Assembly (NCBI RefSeq): GCF_014201465.1
Contig: NZ_JACHEP010000011.1
Location: forward strand, 1-64,000
Direction: 5' to 3'
DNA: 64,000 bases
Source of the DNA: Anoxybacteroides tepidamans
GTDB lineage: Bacteria; Bacillota; Bacilli; Bacillales; Anoxybacillaceae
Position 1 is the first letter of the stretch, and the number at the start of each line of letters is the position of its first letter. The position numbers were made by a program, and so were the translations under genes. The notes under the pieces were generated by a model, which had not been told where the DNA came from, did not search any database, and worked only from the letters and a program-made list of their open reading frames with translations. Below are positions 42,801 through 50,929 of the stretch, in pieces.

Positions 42801-43609
42801 CTGAAATTTATAAGCAAGAAAATAAGCGAGAGCAAGCAACGGAGCAAATGAGCGAATTAATGCAACGAGTTGAGCGCATTCCGATTCAAAGCGATCTGTA
42901 TGAAGAAGTGGTTCGGCGAATGAACTGGATTTATCCGTATTTGTCGTCCACCGTTTCGCGCGCTAAACAGACGGTGTCTGAATTAAAACGGCAACGGGAA
43001 ACGTTTGGGGTTCATGGAGATCAAGCTTTGTTGCGTCCGTTTCGCACTGAAATCATCGAACGCCCTCGTTTTATGCAGGCGAAGAAATTGAGCCCTGCTG
43101 AAAAAGGAACAGTCATGCACCTTGTCATGCAGCATATCGATCTAAAACGAGATGTCACGGAAGAAACGATTCGCGATCAAATCACTAAAATGGTTCATGG
43201 CGAATGGCTGACGGAGGAACAGGCGAGAGAAGTGGATATCGCAAGTATTTTAACATTTTTCCAAACCGACATCGGACGGAGATTGCGCCAAGCAGCGCTT
43301 GTGGAACGCGAAGTGCCGTTTAACTTAGCGCTTTCTGCCCATGAGACATATGCACAATGGGGAGATGGAGAAGAAACGGTACTCGTTCAAGGTGTATTCG
43401 ATTGCGTATTTGAAGATGAACAAGGTTTCGTATTAATCGATTTTAAAACAGATCATGTGCGTTGGGCGGACAACGTCCAGACGTTGATCAAAGAGCGGTA
43501 TCACGTGCAAATGGAGCTGTATCGCCGGGCGGTCGAACAAATTTGGAAAAAGCGCGTCGATGAATGCTACATCTATGTCTTTGACTGTGCACAATTGTTT
43601 CCAATGTAG
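39887..43609 (+). CDS. addA: ATP-dependent helicase/nuclease subunit A (AddA)
   Basis: 1240 residues. UvrD-like helicase motifs: AAAAGSGKTAVLVERI near residue 29, TFTNAAAAEMRQRI, DEYQDVN, QSIYRFRLAEP, MTIHKSKGLEFPVVF and LYVALTRAKEKLYL; the C-terminal nuclease has VLIDFKTDHV. It is the motor and one nuclease of AddAB. GTG 39887 overlaps the addB stop (TAGTG), with GGGGGTGA six bases upstream. Confidence 0.95.
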   Translation: MGNMLPPKPQGVHWTDEQWRAIATDGAHTLVAAAAGSGKTAVLVERIIQKILDEQHPIDIDRLLVVTFTNAAAAEMRQRIGERIEKALAEHPHSLHLRRQLSLLQKALISTIHSFCLDVIRKYYYLINIDPVFRIADETEIELLKEEIIEELFEEQYGKEGNEAFLNVVDRYTSDRTDADLQTIILRLYEFSRSHPYSNEWLNGLVTMYDIADNATIDELPFARYLFQYIDFQLQAAQHMIQQALELTNQPNGPVYLRETLENDLIKLQELEKARNDSWQKLYEAFQSLAWATAKRKPKNEEYDEELIEVIKELRDKAKAKMKDVKEELFSFKPETWLRHLREMKPVVATIVDLVQQLAERLQKRKEEKGIVDFSDLEHYCLQILRDPSSTPDRPIPSDAALDYRAQFVEVLIDEYQDVNMVQEMILQLVIHDDEAMGNLFMVGDVKQSIYRFRLAEPFLFLKKYQRFSTSGEGAGVRIDLARNFRSRREILDGTNFIFKQIMGETVGEIAYDDDAALRFGATYYPEKEQPVECILIDRADNGTEEQEEQNEQQELENAQLEARWMAQKIKQLIDEPFYVYDRHLQKERRMMYRDIVILLRSMPWASPIMEEFRKQGIPIYAELSDGYFAATEVSIMLSLLKVIDNPYQDIPLAAVLRSPIVGLDENELSLLRLEKTKGSFYEAFLAFLEKRPATEKERALYKKIDSFAQKLQTWRTTARQSSLAELIWRVYRDTNFYDYVGGMPGGKQRQANLRALYEKARQFEKTSFRGIFRFLRFIERMQERNNDFGAARSLGEQEDVVRLMTIHKSKGLEFPVVFVAGLGKNFNMQDLRRNYLMDKDLGFAAHFVHPRLRVSYPTVAQLALKRKLELELLAEEMRVLYVALTRAKEKLYLVGTVKKLENEKKRWQSVCAHHDWLLPDYVRASAKCYLDWIGYSLVRHTDDSILRHGRIAENEIADHPSKWVIQVVAASEIYKQENKREQATEQMSELMQRVERIPIQSDLYEEVVRRMNWIYPYLSSTVSRAKQTVSELKRQRETFGVHGDQALLRPFRTEIIERPRFMQAKKLSPAEKGTVMHLVMQHIDLKRDVTEETIRDQITKMVHGEWLTEEQAREVDIASILTFFQTDIGRRLRQAALVEREVPFNLALSAHETYAQWGDGEETVLVQGVFDCVFEDEQGFVLIDFKTDHVRWADNVQTLIKERYHVQMELYRRAVEQIWKKRVDECYIYVFDCAQLFPM

Positions 43610-43621
43610 GGGGGGAGAACG

Positions 43622-44797
43622 TTGCGAATTTTGCATACCGCCGATTGGCATTTAGGAAAAACGCTCGAAGGCCGGAGCCGATTTCGTGAACAAGAGCAAT
43701 TTGTGGACGAACTTGTGTCCATTGTTAAACAAGAACAAATTGATGTTGTGTTGATAGCAGGAGATGCGTTTGATTCCGTCAATCCGCCAGCAGCGGCGGA
43801 ACAATTGTTTTATGAAAGTATTGCAAGACTTTCTGATAACGGAAAACGTCCTGTCGTCGTGATTGCCGGCAATCATGATCATCCTGACCGCCTTTCCGCT
43901 ACCTCCGTGTTGGCGGCGGCACATTCGATTACATTGCTCGGATTGCCGACAACCGATGTTCAGACGATTTACGTTCCATCGTGTGAGGAAACGTTAGTGC
44001 TTGCCGCGCTTCCGTATCCATCCGAATCACGGTTGGCACAACTGCTTGCATCTGAAAATGACGAAAAACAGTTGCGCAAGCAGTACGATGAAAAAGTAGG
44101 TGAAATATTTGCGGCGATGAACGAACGTTTTCGCGATGATACCGTCAATATCGCTATGAGCCATCTTTATGTAGCAGGAGGAGCGACATCGGATTCGGAG
44201 CGGCCGATTGAAGTCGGCGGAGCTTACACCGTTTCACCGGAGCGCTTTCCGTCACGGGCACAATATGTTGCACTTGGACATTTGCACCGTCCACAAAGCG
44301 TGGGGCGTTCGGGCATGCCCGCCCGTTATTCCGGTTCGCCGCTTGCTTATAGTTTTTCGGAAGCGGGATACGCCAAATCAGTCACCATTGTCGATGTGCA
44401 TCCTAGACAGGAAGCGAACGTGTCGGAAATTCTGTTATCAAGCGGCCGGCCACTTGTCAAATGGAAAGCGACCGAAGGCGTAGCACAAGTGTATCGGTGG
44501 CTTGACGAAGGAAAGGACCGGAACGCGTGGATTGACTTAGAAATTAATGTCGAACATTCATTAACATTAGAAGAAATTCATCGTTTGCGAAAGCTGTATG
44601 ATGGATTTATATATATTCGCCCGCATTTTTTAACGAAAGAAGAAATGGTGCAGGAAACGCGGGAACATGTCGCGATTGAAACATTGTTTGAACGCTTTTA
44701 TGAAAAACAAACTGGCGGAGCGAAACCGACGAATGAACTTGTTCAGCTGTTTCTCGAACTACTTGCCGATGAAGACGAGGATGGTGACGACCAGTGA
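43622..44797 (+). CDS. sbcD: Exonuclease subunit SbcD (Mre11 type)
   Basis: 391 residues. The metallophosphoesterase motifs are HTADWHLGKTLEG, IAGDAFDSV and VIAGNHDHPDR; further His residues are in ALGHLHRPQ. With SbcC it cuts hairpins and processes DNA ends. The start is TTG 43622 after GGGGGGGAG. Overlaps sbcC by four bases, and lies 12 bases after addA, so addBA-sbcDC form one operon. Confidence 0.94.
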   Translation: MRILHTADWHLGKTLEGRSRFREQEQFVDELVSIVKQEQIDVVLIAGDAFDSVNPPAAAEQLFYESIARLSDNGKRPVVVIAGNHDHPDRLSATSVLAAAHSITLLGLPTTDVQTIYVPSCEETLVLAALPYPSESRLAQLLASENDEKQLRKQYDEKVGEIFAAMNERFRDDTVNIAMSHLYVAGGATSDSERPIEVGGAYTVSPERFPSRAQYVALGHLHRPQSVGRSGMPARYSGSPLAYSFSEAGYAKSVTIVDVHPRQEANVSEILLSSGRPLVKWKATEGVAQVYRWLDEGKDRNAWIDLEINVEHSLTLEEIHRLRKLYDGFIYIRPHFLTKEEMVQETREHVAIETLFERFYEKQTGGAKPTNELVQLFLELLADEDEDGDDQ

Positions 44798-47700
44798 AGC
44801 CGATTCGCTTAACGGTTGCGGGATTACATAGCTTTCGCGAAAAGCAAACGATTGAATTTGAAAAGCTGTGCGAAGGCGGTCTTTTTGGCATTTTTGGGCC
44901 GACAGGGAGCGGAAAATCTTCCATTTTAGATGCGATGACATTGGCGCTATATGGAAATGTTGAACGAGCTGCAAACAATACGCACGGAATTATGAATCAT
45001 GCGGAAAACGAACTGTCCGTTTCATTTACGTTTGAGTTAGCTAACGCCAATGGGAAGAAGCGATACACGGTTGAACGAAGTTTTAAACGAAGCGATGAAC
45101 TTCGTGTAAAAACAGCCGCAAGCCGCCTAATTGAAGAAGGAACCGAACGAGTTGTGTTAGCGGATAAAGCAAGAGAGGTCGATGAACGAATCAAACAGCT
45201 GCTTGGCTTAGAAATGAAAGACTTCACCCGAGCGGTCGTGTTGCCGCAAGGGAAATTTGCTGAATTTTTATCGCTGAAAGGTGTCGAGCGGCGGCAAATG
45301 TTACAGCGGCTTTTTAACCTTGAGCGATACGGGGATGAGTTAAATAAAAAATTAAAGGCAAGACTGACAAAAGCAACGGCAAAATTAGAAACGATTCGAG
45401 CGGAGCAAACAGGGCTTGGAGATGCTTCAAAAGAAACGGTCGATGAGCAAAAACGGCAATTATCGGCGCTTGAACGGGAGCTTGAACAGCAACAGTTGCG
45501 GCTTCAACAAATAAACGAGCGCTATGAACGAGAAAAACAGCTATGGCAATGGCAAAAAGAAAAAGAGTACGTAAAACATCAATTAGAAATGTGTCGCCAA
45601 GAAGAAGAAATGATCGTTCATCTCGAGCAAAAGCAAAAGCAAGCCGAGAAAGCGGAACGGCTGCTTCCGTACGTTCAACAATACGAACAAGCAAAACGAG
45701 AAGTCGAAAAATGGACAAACGAACTTGAAACGATGGAAAAGCAATTATACATTGCGCGACAGCAATATGAACAAGCGACGGAAGCATATCGCTTGATCCG
45801 AGCAAAAAAAAATGAAGAAGAACCGAAATGGTTACAAAAAAAAGAACAGCTCTTGCAGGCGCAACAACTGTTGGAGCGAATGAAGCAAATCGAACGAGAA
45901 ATCGATGAGATGAACAAACAAATCGAACATATCGCTGCAAAAGAAGAGCAGGCGAAACAAGCTTTCGAACAGCTTTCCGATCTTTATGAACGGGCGCTAG
46001 AAAAGCAGAAAAGATTAAAAGAAGAATGGCAGCAAAAACAAGTAGACGCGCAAGTGAAAGAGCGCATGTATCGGGCATATGAAGAGAAAAAGGATATTCA
46101 AACGCTCGATCAACTGTTACAAGAGACTAAAGAAGAATGGCGACAAAAGCAAGCGCGCTATGATCAACTTGTGCAAATGGAAAATGCGCATGTGCGGCAA
46201 TGGGAGAACTTAAAGAAAAAAGAGCATGAACATTTTAGACGAATCGAAATGTTCTATCACCGCATATGTGAGTGCGAAGGACAACTAGAAAAGCTTCTCT
46301 ATAAAATCAAGCAAAAACAAAAATTAGCCGAGCAAGAACGCATTCGTCATGCGGCATCGATGCTAGCTGTTACATTAGAAGACGGAAGCCCTTGCCCTGT
46401 TTGCGGCTCTATTCATCATCCTGCTCCTGCGCAACCGCCAAGCAGTCATACCGGCGAACAACAGCTGGCGGAATGGGCAGAATGGTTTGAGCAAGCACAA
46501 GCGCTTGTTCAACCATTTCAGGCGTTGAAAATGCAGTTTCAGCAGTTAGCGGAAATGATGATGCAAGAAGAGCAACAACCGTTTACCATAAGCCATATAG
46601 AAAAAGCGAAAAAAGAAATGGAAAGCGAGCAAAATTGTTCGATCGCTGAACAGCTGCACCACCTTTCCGTTGAAATAAAAGCGCTGCATCAAGATTACTT
46701 GCAATGCCGCGAAGACACGAATGATATACTTAAACAACGAAAAATGCTCGAAACAAGGCGGCAAGATGTTTTGCACCAACAAGCGGCTCTCGAGCAAGAG
46801 ATCAACGAACGGATCGAGAAATATGCCGAACGGGAACGCGTGCGAGAAGAAAAGCTGAAAAAATGGTTGGAAACGTATCACGATCTATCGTTTGAAACGA
46901 TCGAACAAATGATGAAACAATTGCAGGATGCTGAAAAAGAGGCACAATCGCTGCAAGAGAGGATTGAGAAAAGTGTTCGTTTTTTAGAAGAAAAAAGTGC
47001 GGAGCGCGAAAAGTTAAAAGAACAATGGCAACAGCTCGCACGAGAAAAAACAGAATGCTCAACGTTGCGGCAAATGAAACAGCAACAACATCAAGAATAT
47101 GAACGGGTATTACCGATTTCCATTCACTGGAGAGAGCTTCAGCATTCATTAGCAGAAATCGAACAGCAACTGTTGCAACTGCAAAAACAAGAAGAAGAAG
47201 CATATGAAAAATGGGCTCATTCACAGCGGCAATATCAAATGTTAGAAGCGAATCAGCAGGCGGCACAATTGGCGCTTTCTGAAAGTGAAAAGCGATTCGA
47301 ACAAACACATGCCGAATGGAGTGAACAACTCGAGCGAAGCGAATTTGCCACGAACGATGAAATTCGTCAAGCATTGTTAACAACGGAAGAAAAAACAATA
47401 ATTTCTAATAAAGTGGCGCAATACCGTGAAAAATGGCTAAAATGGCAAAACGAATGGCAACGGCTCACAGAAATCATGAACGGCGCCGAAATAAAAGAAG
47501 AGCAGTGGCTAGAAACAGAGCGGTTACGTCTAGAAGAGGAAGAGAAGATGACGGAATTAATCAAGCGCACCGCTTCAACGAAAGCAAAAGTCGAAGAGTT
47601 AATCGAAAAACATGCTCGTTTTCAGGAACTGGAGCGGCAACGTGTCGATGTGGAGCGATTAGTGAATCAATATCGCGAGTTGCAAAACGTGTTGCGTGGC

Positions 47701-48171
47701 AACAGCTTTGTCGAGTTTATTGCCGAAGAACAATTGATACATGTCACCCGCGATGCATCTGAGCGGCTTGGGGCATTGACGCGGCAAAGATATGCGATTG
47801 AAGTCGACTCAGAAGGCGGTTTTATCATTCGCGACGACGCAAACGGCGGGGTTCGCCGTCCAGTGACGACGTTGTCAGGTGGGGAAACATTTTTAACTTC
47901 CTTGTCACTAGCGCTCGCATTATCCGCACAAATTCAACTGCGCGGCGAATATCCATTGCAGTTTTTCTTTTTGGACGAAGGATTCGGTACTCTTGACGGC
48001 GAGTTGTTAGATGTCGTGATTTCAGCTCTAGAAAGATTGCAATCAAACGATATGGCGATCGGTGTCATTAGCCATGTTCAAGAATTGCGCGTTCGTCTGC
48101 CGAAACGGCTCATTGTCGAGCCAGCGGAACCGTCCGGACGCGGCACGCGCGTCACATTAGAAGTTATGTAG
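44794..48171 (+). CDS. sbcC: Exonuclease subunit SbcC (Rad50 type)
   Basis: 1125 residues. Walker A is GPTGSGKSSILDAM, followed by long coiled coils rich in Glu, Gln and Lys on both sides of the zinc hook CPVCGSIHHP (near residue 533). The C-terminal lobe has LSGGETFLTSLSLALALS and FFLDEGFGTLDGE (Walker B). It starts with GTG in a GTGA overlap with sbcD. Long antisense frames inside it come from the biased coiled-coil codons. Confidence 0.95.
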   Translation: MKPIRLTVAGLHSFREKQTIEFEKLCEGGLFGIFGPTGSGKSSILDAMTLALYGNVERAANNTHGIMNHAENELSVSFTFELANANGKKRYTVERSFKRSDELRVKTAASRLIEEGTERVVLADKAREVDERIKQLLGLEMKDFTRAVVLPQGKFAEFLSLKGVERRQMLQRLFNLERYGDELNKKLKARLTKATAKLETIRAEQTGLGDASKETVDEQKRQLSALERELEQQQLRLQQINERYEREKQLWQWQKEKEYVKHQLEMCRQEEEMIVHLEQKQKQAEKAERLLPYVQQYEQAKREVEKWTNELETMEKQLYIARQQYEQATEAYRLIRAKKNEEEPKWLQKKEQLLQAQQLLERMKQIEREIDEMNKQIEHIAAKEEQAKQAFEQLSDLYERALEKQKRLKEEWQQKQVDAQVKERMYRAYEEKKDIQTLDQLLQETKEEWRQKQARYDQLVQMENAHVRQWENLKKKEHEHFRRIEMFYHRICECEGQLEKLLYKIKQKQKLAEQERIRHAASMLAVTLEDGSPCPVCGSIHHPAPAQPPSSHTGEQQLAEWAEWFEQAQALVQPFQALKMQFQQLAEMMMQEEQQPFTISHIEKAKKEMESEQNCSIAEQLHHLSVEIKALHQDYLQCREDTNDILKQRKMLETRRQDVLHQQAALEQEINERIEKYAERERVREEKLKKWLETYHDLSFETIEQMMKQLQDAEKEAQSLQERIEKSVRFLEEKSAEREKLKEQWQQLAREKTECSTLRQMKQQQHQEYERVLPISIHWRELQHSLAEIEQQLLQLQKQEEEAYEKWAHSQRQYQMLEANQQAAQLALSESEKRFEQTHAEWSEQLERSEFATNDEIRQALLTTEEKTIISNKVAQYREKWLKWQNEWQRLTEIMNGAEIKEEQWLETERLRLEEEEKMTELIKRTASTKAKVEELIEKHARFQELERQRVDVERLVNQYRELQNVLRGNSFVEFIAEEQLIHVTRDASERLGALTRQRYAIEVDSEGGFIIRDDANGGVRRPVTTLSGGETFLTSLSLALALSAQIQLRGEYPLQFFFLDEGFGTLDGELLDVVISALERLQSNDMAIGVISHVQELRVRLPKRLIVEPAEPSGRGTRVTLEVM

Positions 48172-48178
48172 GAAAACG

Positions 48179-48213
48179 AAAAGGTTGAGAGAAACTTTCT
48201 CAACCTTTTTTAA
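48179..48213 (+). terminator. Bidirectional terminator between sbcC and gerPF
   Basis: AAGGTTGAGA/TCTCAACCTT with A and T runs on both sides. Confidence 0.88.
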
Positions 48214-48431
48214 TTATTGCCGGCTACATTACTGTCAAACACGTCGGGATCGAAAGAGTTCGTAAAACTAATACCGTTATTTGTAATAATGAAGTCTCCT
48301 GTATTAAACCCTCCAGACCCTGCTTGTGTTTTCGTCGCCACTTTTGGAGCGATGTATAACGTATCGCCGACTTGAAACACGGCGCCGCTGCTTACATTTG
48401 TAATTTTAATCGGACCAACAACCGCAGGCAT
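48210..48431 (-). CDS. gerPF: Spore germination protein GerPF
   Basis: 73 residues, of the GerPA/GerPF family: MPAVVGPIKITNVSSGAVF at the start, VGDTLYIAPK, then AGSGGFNTGDFI and the end DPDVFDSNVAGNN. GerP proteins make the spore coat permeable to germinants. ATG 48431 is chosen over GTG 48437 because GGATGG lies six bases upstream and because it gives the same length as GerPA. It is the last gene of the minus-strand gerPABCDEF operon. Confidence 0.92.
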   Translation of the reverse strand: MPAVVGPIKITNVSSGAVFQVGDTLYIAPKVATKTQAGSGGFNTGDFIITNNGISFTNSFDPDVFDSNVAGNN

Positions 48432-48433
48432 AT

Positions 48434-48847
48434 TCACCCATCCTTTGTTATATGAATCGTCGCTTGCGGAATAGAAGAAGTGGAAGAAGAATCTGCTAAT
48501 TGGCGAATATGTTTGATTCTAGTTTCACCGTTAATAGTGGAGGTGGAGCCAATATGAACGACTGATGCCGTCGAAGCGGCGATCAAGTAAATCGAGCGAA
48601 CGGAAAGAACAGGTGATTCATTGAGCCGATGAATGTGAAGAGGTACAGAAACATCTAATTTAGGAATCGGTTTCGTAAAAACAGGAAACGTTCCTTCTCC
48701 TTCATTTCCGAAAAAAAGTTCATATTGCCGTTGAACAGCTAAAATGTTCGAGCGAGTGGTAATTTCCCGAGAATCGCCGATTTGCAGAACGGAGCTAAGA
48801 AGGATCGTTTTACTATTAAGTTGCTGAACCATCGATAATCGTTTCAC
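48434..48847 (-). CDS. gerPE: Spore germination protein GerPE
   Basis: 137 residues; begins MKRLSMVQQLNSKTILLSSV and continues VLQIGDSREIT, then IYLIAASTASVVHIGSTSTI. The VxQIGD-type motif recurs in GerPB, PD and PE. The start is GTG 48847 with AAAGG 11 bases upstream. The stop lies just before the gerPF start. Confidence 0.88.
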   Translation of the reverse strand: MKRLSMVQQLNSKTILLSSVLQIGDSREITTRSNILAVQRQYELFFGNEGEGTFPVFTKPIPKLDVSVPLHIHRLNESPVLSVRSIYLIAASTASVVHIGSTSTINGETRIKHIRQLADSSSTSSIPQATIHITKDG

Positions 48848-48877
48848 AATATGAACAACCTTTCATCATAATAAATT

Positions 48878-49060
48878 TTATGATCCTTTTGGAGCAAGCG
48901 GAACGAGCGGACCGATAATCAATGATTCGGGCGGAGTATCAAAAGCGGAAGATAAGTGAATTGTATCGACATCGCCAATTAGAAAGATCGATGAGCTCGT
49001 TACAGCGGTGAGATAAATATCGCCGACTTGCACTTCACGGTTAATGACCGTATAGTTCAT
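48878..49060 (-). CDS. gerPD: Spore germination protein GerPD
   Basis: 60 residues: MNYTVINREVQVGDIYLTAV, then SSIFLIGDVDTIHLSSAFDT and an end in PLVPLAPKGS. Same length class and motifs as B. subtilis GerPD. Its ATG overlaps the gerPC stop (ATGA), with GGGGGGAAACT just upstream. Confidence 0.9.
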   Translation of the reverse strand: MNYTVINREVQVGDIYLTAVTSSSIFLIGDVDTIHLSSAFDTPPESLIIGPLVPLAPKGS

Positions 49061-49665
49061 AGTTTCCCCCCTTGTTTTGGCAGATGTTTGATAAAGCTTT
49101 CTAGAGATTGTTCAATATCTTCTTTCATTTTTGTGAAAATTTCCGTTTCGACATCTTCTGAAGAATTCGGATCTGGAACATAGCCGCTGTTCATTTTTTG
49201 TTGCAAATAAAAACGAATTCGTTCGTCTATTTGACGATGAATGTCTTGCAGAATAAATTGTCGATACGTTTCATCGAGAGGATAGGCGTATTTTTCTTCT
49301 AATTGCTCTAATATTTTTTTGCAATCACTAGTTAAATATTGGTTCACTTTTGCTTGAATGTTGCGGAGTAACACAGGCTCTGGCTTTGGAACGACTGTTT
49401 TTTCCGGACTGACTACAAAGTCTTCAATCGTCCCTGCTCCGTTTGGAGTGAGTCCAATATTTAGCGTTCCTTCCAACGTCTCGACTTTTAGCTGATCAAA
49501 TTTATATTCAATTTTTTCAATCGTCGTTTGTGGATGTTGCTTTATTTCCTGAATCTCTTTTTCAAGACGGGCAAGCTGTTGTTCGAGCTGTTTGATTTTA
49601 TTTGTTTGCCATATTAAATATTGCTGCAGTTTTGTAAAATAATCGTGTGGAAACGAAGCGCTCAT
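49057..49665 (-). CDS. gerPC: Spore germination protein GerPC
   Basis: 202 residues, mainly helical. An N-terminal coiled coil (QTNKIKQLEQQLARLEKEIQ) is followed by a short beta region (GTLNIGLTPNG) and a helical C-terminal half with VEKYAYPLDETYRQFI-like sequence (seen as EKYAYPLDETYRQFI). Low conservation is normal for this member; the position between gerPB and gerPD settles the name. ATG 49665 follows AGAGGGTG; GTG 49677 is an alternative. Confidence 0.88.
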   Translation of the reverse strand: MSASFPHDYFTKLQQYLIWQTNKIKQLEQQLARLEKEIQEIKQHPQTTIEKIEYKFDQLKVETLEGTLNIGLTPNGAGTIEDFVVSPEKTVVPKPEPVLLRNIQAKVNQYLTSDCKKILEQLEEKYAYPLDETYRQFILQDIHRQIDERIRFYLQQKMNSGYVPDPNSSEDVETEIFTKMKEDIEQSLESFIKHLPKQGGKL

Positions 49666-49712
49666 GTGGACAATCACCCTCTCAAAGGTCCCTTCTCTTT
49701 CAAGTATATTAG

Positions 49713-49958
49713 CTATAGGTTGTTGTCATCACTTTCTGCAAAGGTTTTTTCACGAGTCGCAGAATGAAGAGGAACCAATGGAGTGACTGCCGCTGTGATT
49801 TTTGCTTCAGGGGCGGGCTGAGCAAACCCTCCTGTATTGCTTAATGTCGAATGAGCTTGAATGCTGCCAGCGCTACCGATTTGTAACACGGATGAGTTCG
49901 AGACAGATCCGATTTTAAATTGATAAATCCATATACTTTGGTTGATGTAAAAGTTCAT
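49713..49958 (-). CDS. gerPB: Spore germination protein GerPB
   Basis: 81 residues: MNFYINQSIWIYQFKIGSVS, then SSVLQIGSAGSIQAHSTLSN and VTPLVPL toward the end, as in GerPB. AAAGGAGTGG precedes the ATG. Second gene of the gerP operon, 12 bases after gerPA. Confidence 0.9.
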   Translation of the reverse strand: MNFYINQSIWIYQFKIGSVSNSSVLQIGSAGSIQAHSTLSNTGGFAQPAPEAKITAAVTPLVPLHSATREKTFAESDDNNL

Positions 49959-49970
49959 CGTTCCACTCCT

Positions 49971-50192
49971 TTATACGTTGCCAACGATGTTTTCGTCTGC
50001 TATATCTGCATCATTTGTGTTCGTGTTACTGTAATAGTTATATATGTGCAAACCGTTCCCTGTATTAAAAGAACCAGCACCGGCAAACGTTTTGGCGACG
50101 CTATATGGCGAAATCGCAAAAACATCTCCGATATGGAACACCCCGCTGCTCCCAATACTGTTCAGCTTTACTACTCCAACGAACGCAGGCAT
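49971..50192 (-). CDS. gerPA: Spore germination protein GerPA
   Basis: 73 residues: MPAFVGVVKLNSIGSSGVFH, IGDVFAISP, AGAGSFNTGNG and the end DADIADENIVGNV, as in GerPA/PF proteins. ATG 50192 lies nine bases after AAAGG; an ATG two codons earlier is too close. First gene of the operon, behind a sigma-K-like promoter at 50222-50250. Confidence 0.92.
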   Translation of the reverse strand: MPAFVGVVKLNSIGSSGVFHIGDVFAISPYSVAKTFAGAGSFNTGNGLHIYNYYSNTNTNDADIADENIVGNV

Positions 50193-50221
50193 AGCCATAC
50201 ACCTTTCTTTCGTTCTTGCTC

Positions 50222-50250
50222 TATTTTATGGGCATGGGCGGGAAAGTGTG
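50222..50250 (-). promoter_or_regulatory. Sigma-K-like promoter of the gerP operon
   Basis: On the minus strand CATAAAATA (50222-50230) fits the sigma-K -10 CATAnnnTA. A CACA -35 lies at 50247-50250, 16 bases upstream. gerP is sigma-K dependent in B. subtilis. Confidence 0.65.
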
Positions 50251-50253
50251 ATT

Positions 50254-50478
50254 TTAGTTGTTGGCGACATTGTTTGCATCGGCGACATCTGGATCGGCCG
50301 TGTTGGTAAAGCTAACAAATGTATTCGTTTGCATAAAATCTCCGTTGTTTCCTCCCCCTGAGCCTAAATGAGATTTGATTGTGCTTTTGGGCGTAATTTG
50401 TAGTACGTCACCAAAGTTCACCGTTCCGTCGCCGCTGACATTTGTAATTTTGATCGGTCCGCCAATAAAAGATGGCAT
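50254..50478 (-). CDS. GerPA/GerPF-family paralogue 1
   Basis: 74 residues: MPSFIGGPIKITNVSGDGTV, then NFGDVLQITPKSTIKSHLGS, GGGNNGDFMQTNTFV and the end DPDVADANNVANN. It is closer to the plus-strand paralogue at 50616 than to GerPA or GerPF of this cluster. It lies upstream of gerPA on the same strand and has its own sigma-K-like promoter, so it is probably made in the mother cell. Similar extra copies occur in B. subtilis (YdgA/YdgB, YpzD). Confidence 0.85.
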   Translation of the reverse strand: MPSFIGGPIKITNVSGDGTVNFGDVLQITPKSTIKSHLGSGGGNNGDFMQTNTFVSFTNTADPDVADANNVANN

Positions 50479-50509
50479 ACGTTCACATCCTTTCCCGTTC
50501 GTCTTATTG

Positions 50510-50536
50510 TATTGTATGAAACAGGAAAGAAAGTGT
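50510..50536 (-). promoter_or_regulatory. Sigma-K-like promoter of GerPF paralogue 1
   Basis: Minus strand CATACAATA (50510-50518) fits CATAnnnTA, with AC 16 bases upstream at 50535-50536. Confidence 0.55.
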
Positions 50537-50557
50537 TGAATAAGGATGGATGTCCAT

Positions 50558-50585
50558 ACCGCTTCTTCTTATAATTCATAAAATA
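50558..50585 (+). promoter_or_regulatory. Sigma-K-like promoter of GerPF paralogue 2
   Basis: Plus strand CATAAAATA (50577-50585) with AC at 50558-50559, spacing 17, about 30 bases before the start of the plus-strand paralogue. Confidence 0.6.
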
Positions 50586-50615
50586 AAGTAATAAAAGGTG
50601 AAGAGGATGATGGAC

Positions 50616-50840
50616 GTGCCAGCGGTAATCATTGGTGGGGTGAAAGTAACAAGCGTCGGCGGAAACGGTACAGTCAATATGGGAGATGTGTTGCAAATTG
50701 CACCGAAAAGTACATCAAAATCCAATTCCGGAGCAGGTGGAAGCAACACGGGAGATTTTTTACAAACGAATACGTTTTGCAGTGTAACGAATACGATCGA
50801 CGCGGATGTGAACGGATCAAGCAATGTCGCCAATAAGTGA
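50616..50840 (+). CDS. GerPA/GerPF-family paralogue 2
   Basis: 74 residues: MPAVIIGGVKVTSVGGNGTV (GTG start), then NMGDVLQIAPKSTSKSNSGA, GGSNTGDFLQTNTF and an end in VNGSSNVANK. Starting at GTG 50616 gives exactly the length of paralogue 1 and aligns both N-termini; AGAGG lies nine bases upstream. ATG 50607 and GTG 50598 are alternatives. It is divergent from paralogue 1; the two share the pattern VGDVLQI.PKST.KS. Confidence 0.85.
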   Translation: MPAVIIGGVKVTSVGGNGTVNMGDVLQIAPKSTSKSNSGAGGSNTGDFLQTNTFCSVTNTIDADVNGSSNVANK

Positions 50841-50929
50841 AAGCGTTACAATTTTGTAACGCTTTTTCTTGAAAAATATGTTATAATTTTATTGAATTTT
50901 CTAACATTTGATATAGGGGGATGGGGAAA

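Noticed and set aside
45314-46078. 254-codon antisense frame within sbcC
   Set aside because: Shadow of the Glu/Gln/Lys-rich coiled coil of SbcC; low-complexity hydrophobic translation and no start signals.
46802-47398. 198-codon antisense frame within sbcC
   Set aside because: Same cause: antisense of coiled-coil codons.
48210-50840. Repetitive similar small genes as a possible tandem-repeat array
   Set aside because: They are diverged GerP-family genes with their own starts, not DNA repeats.
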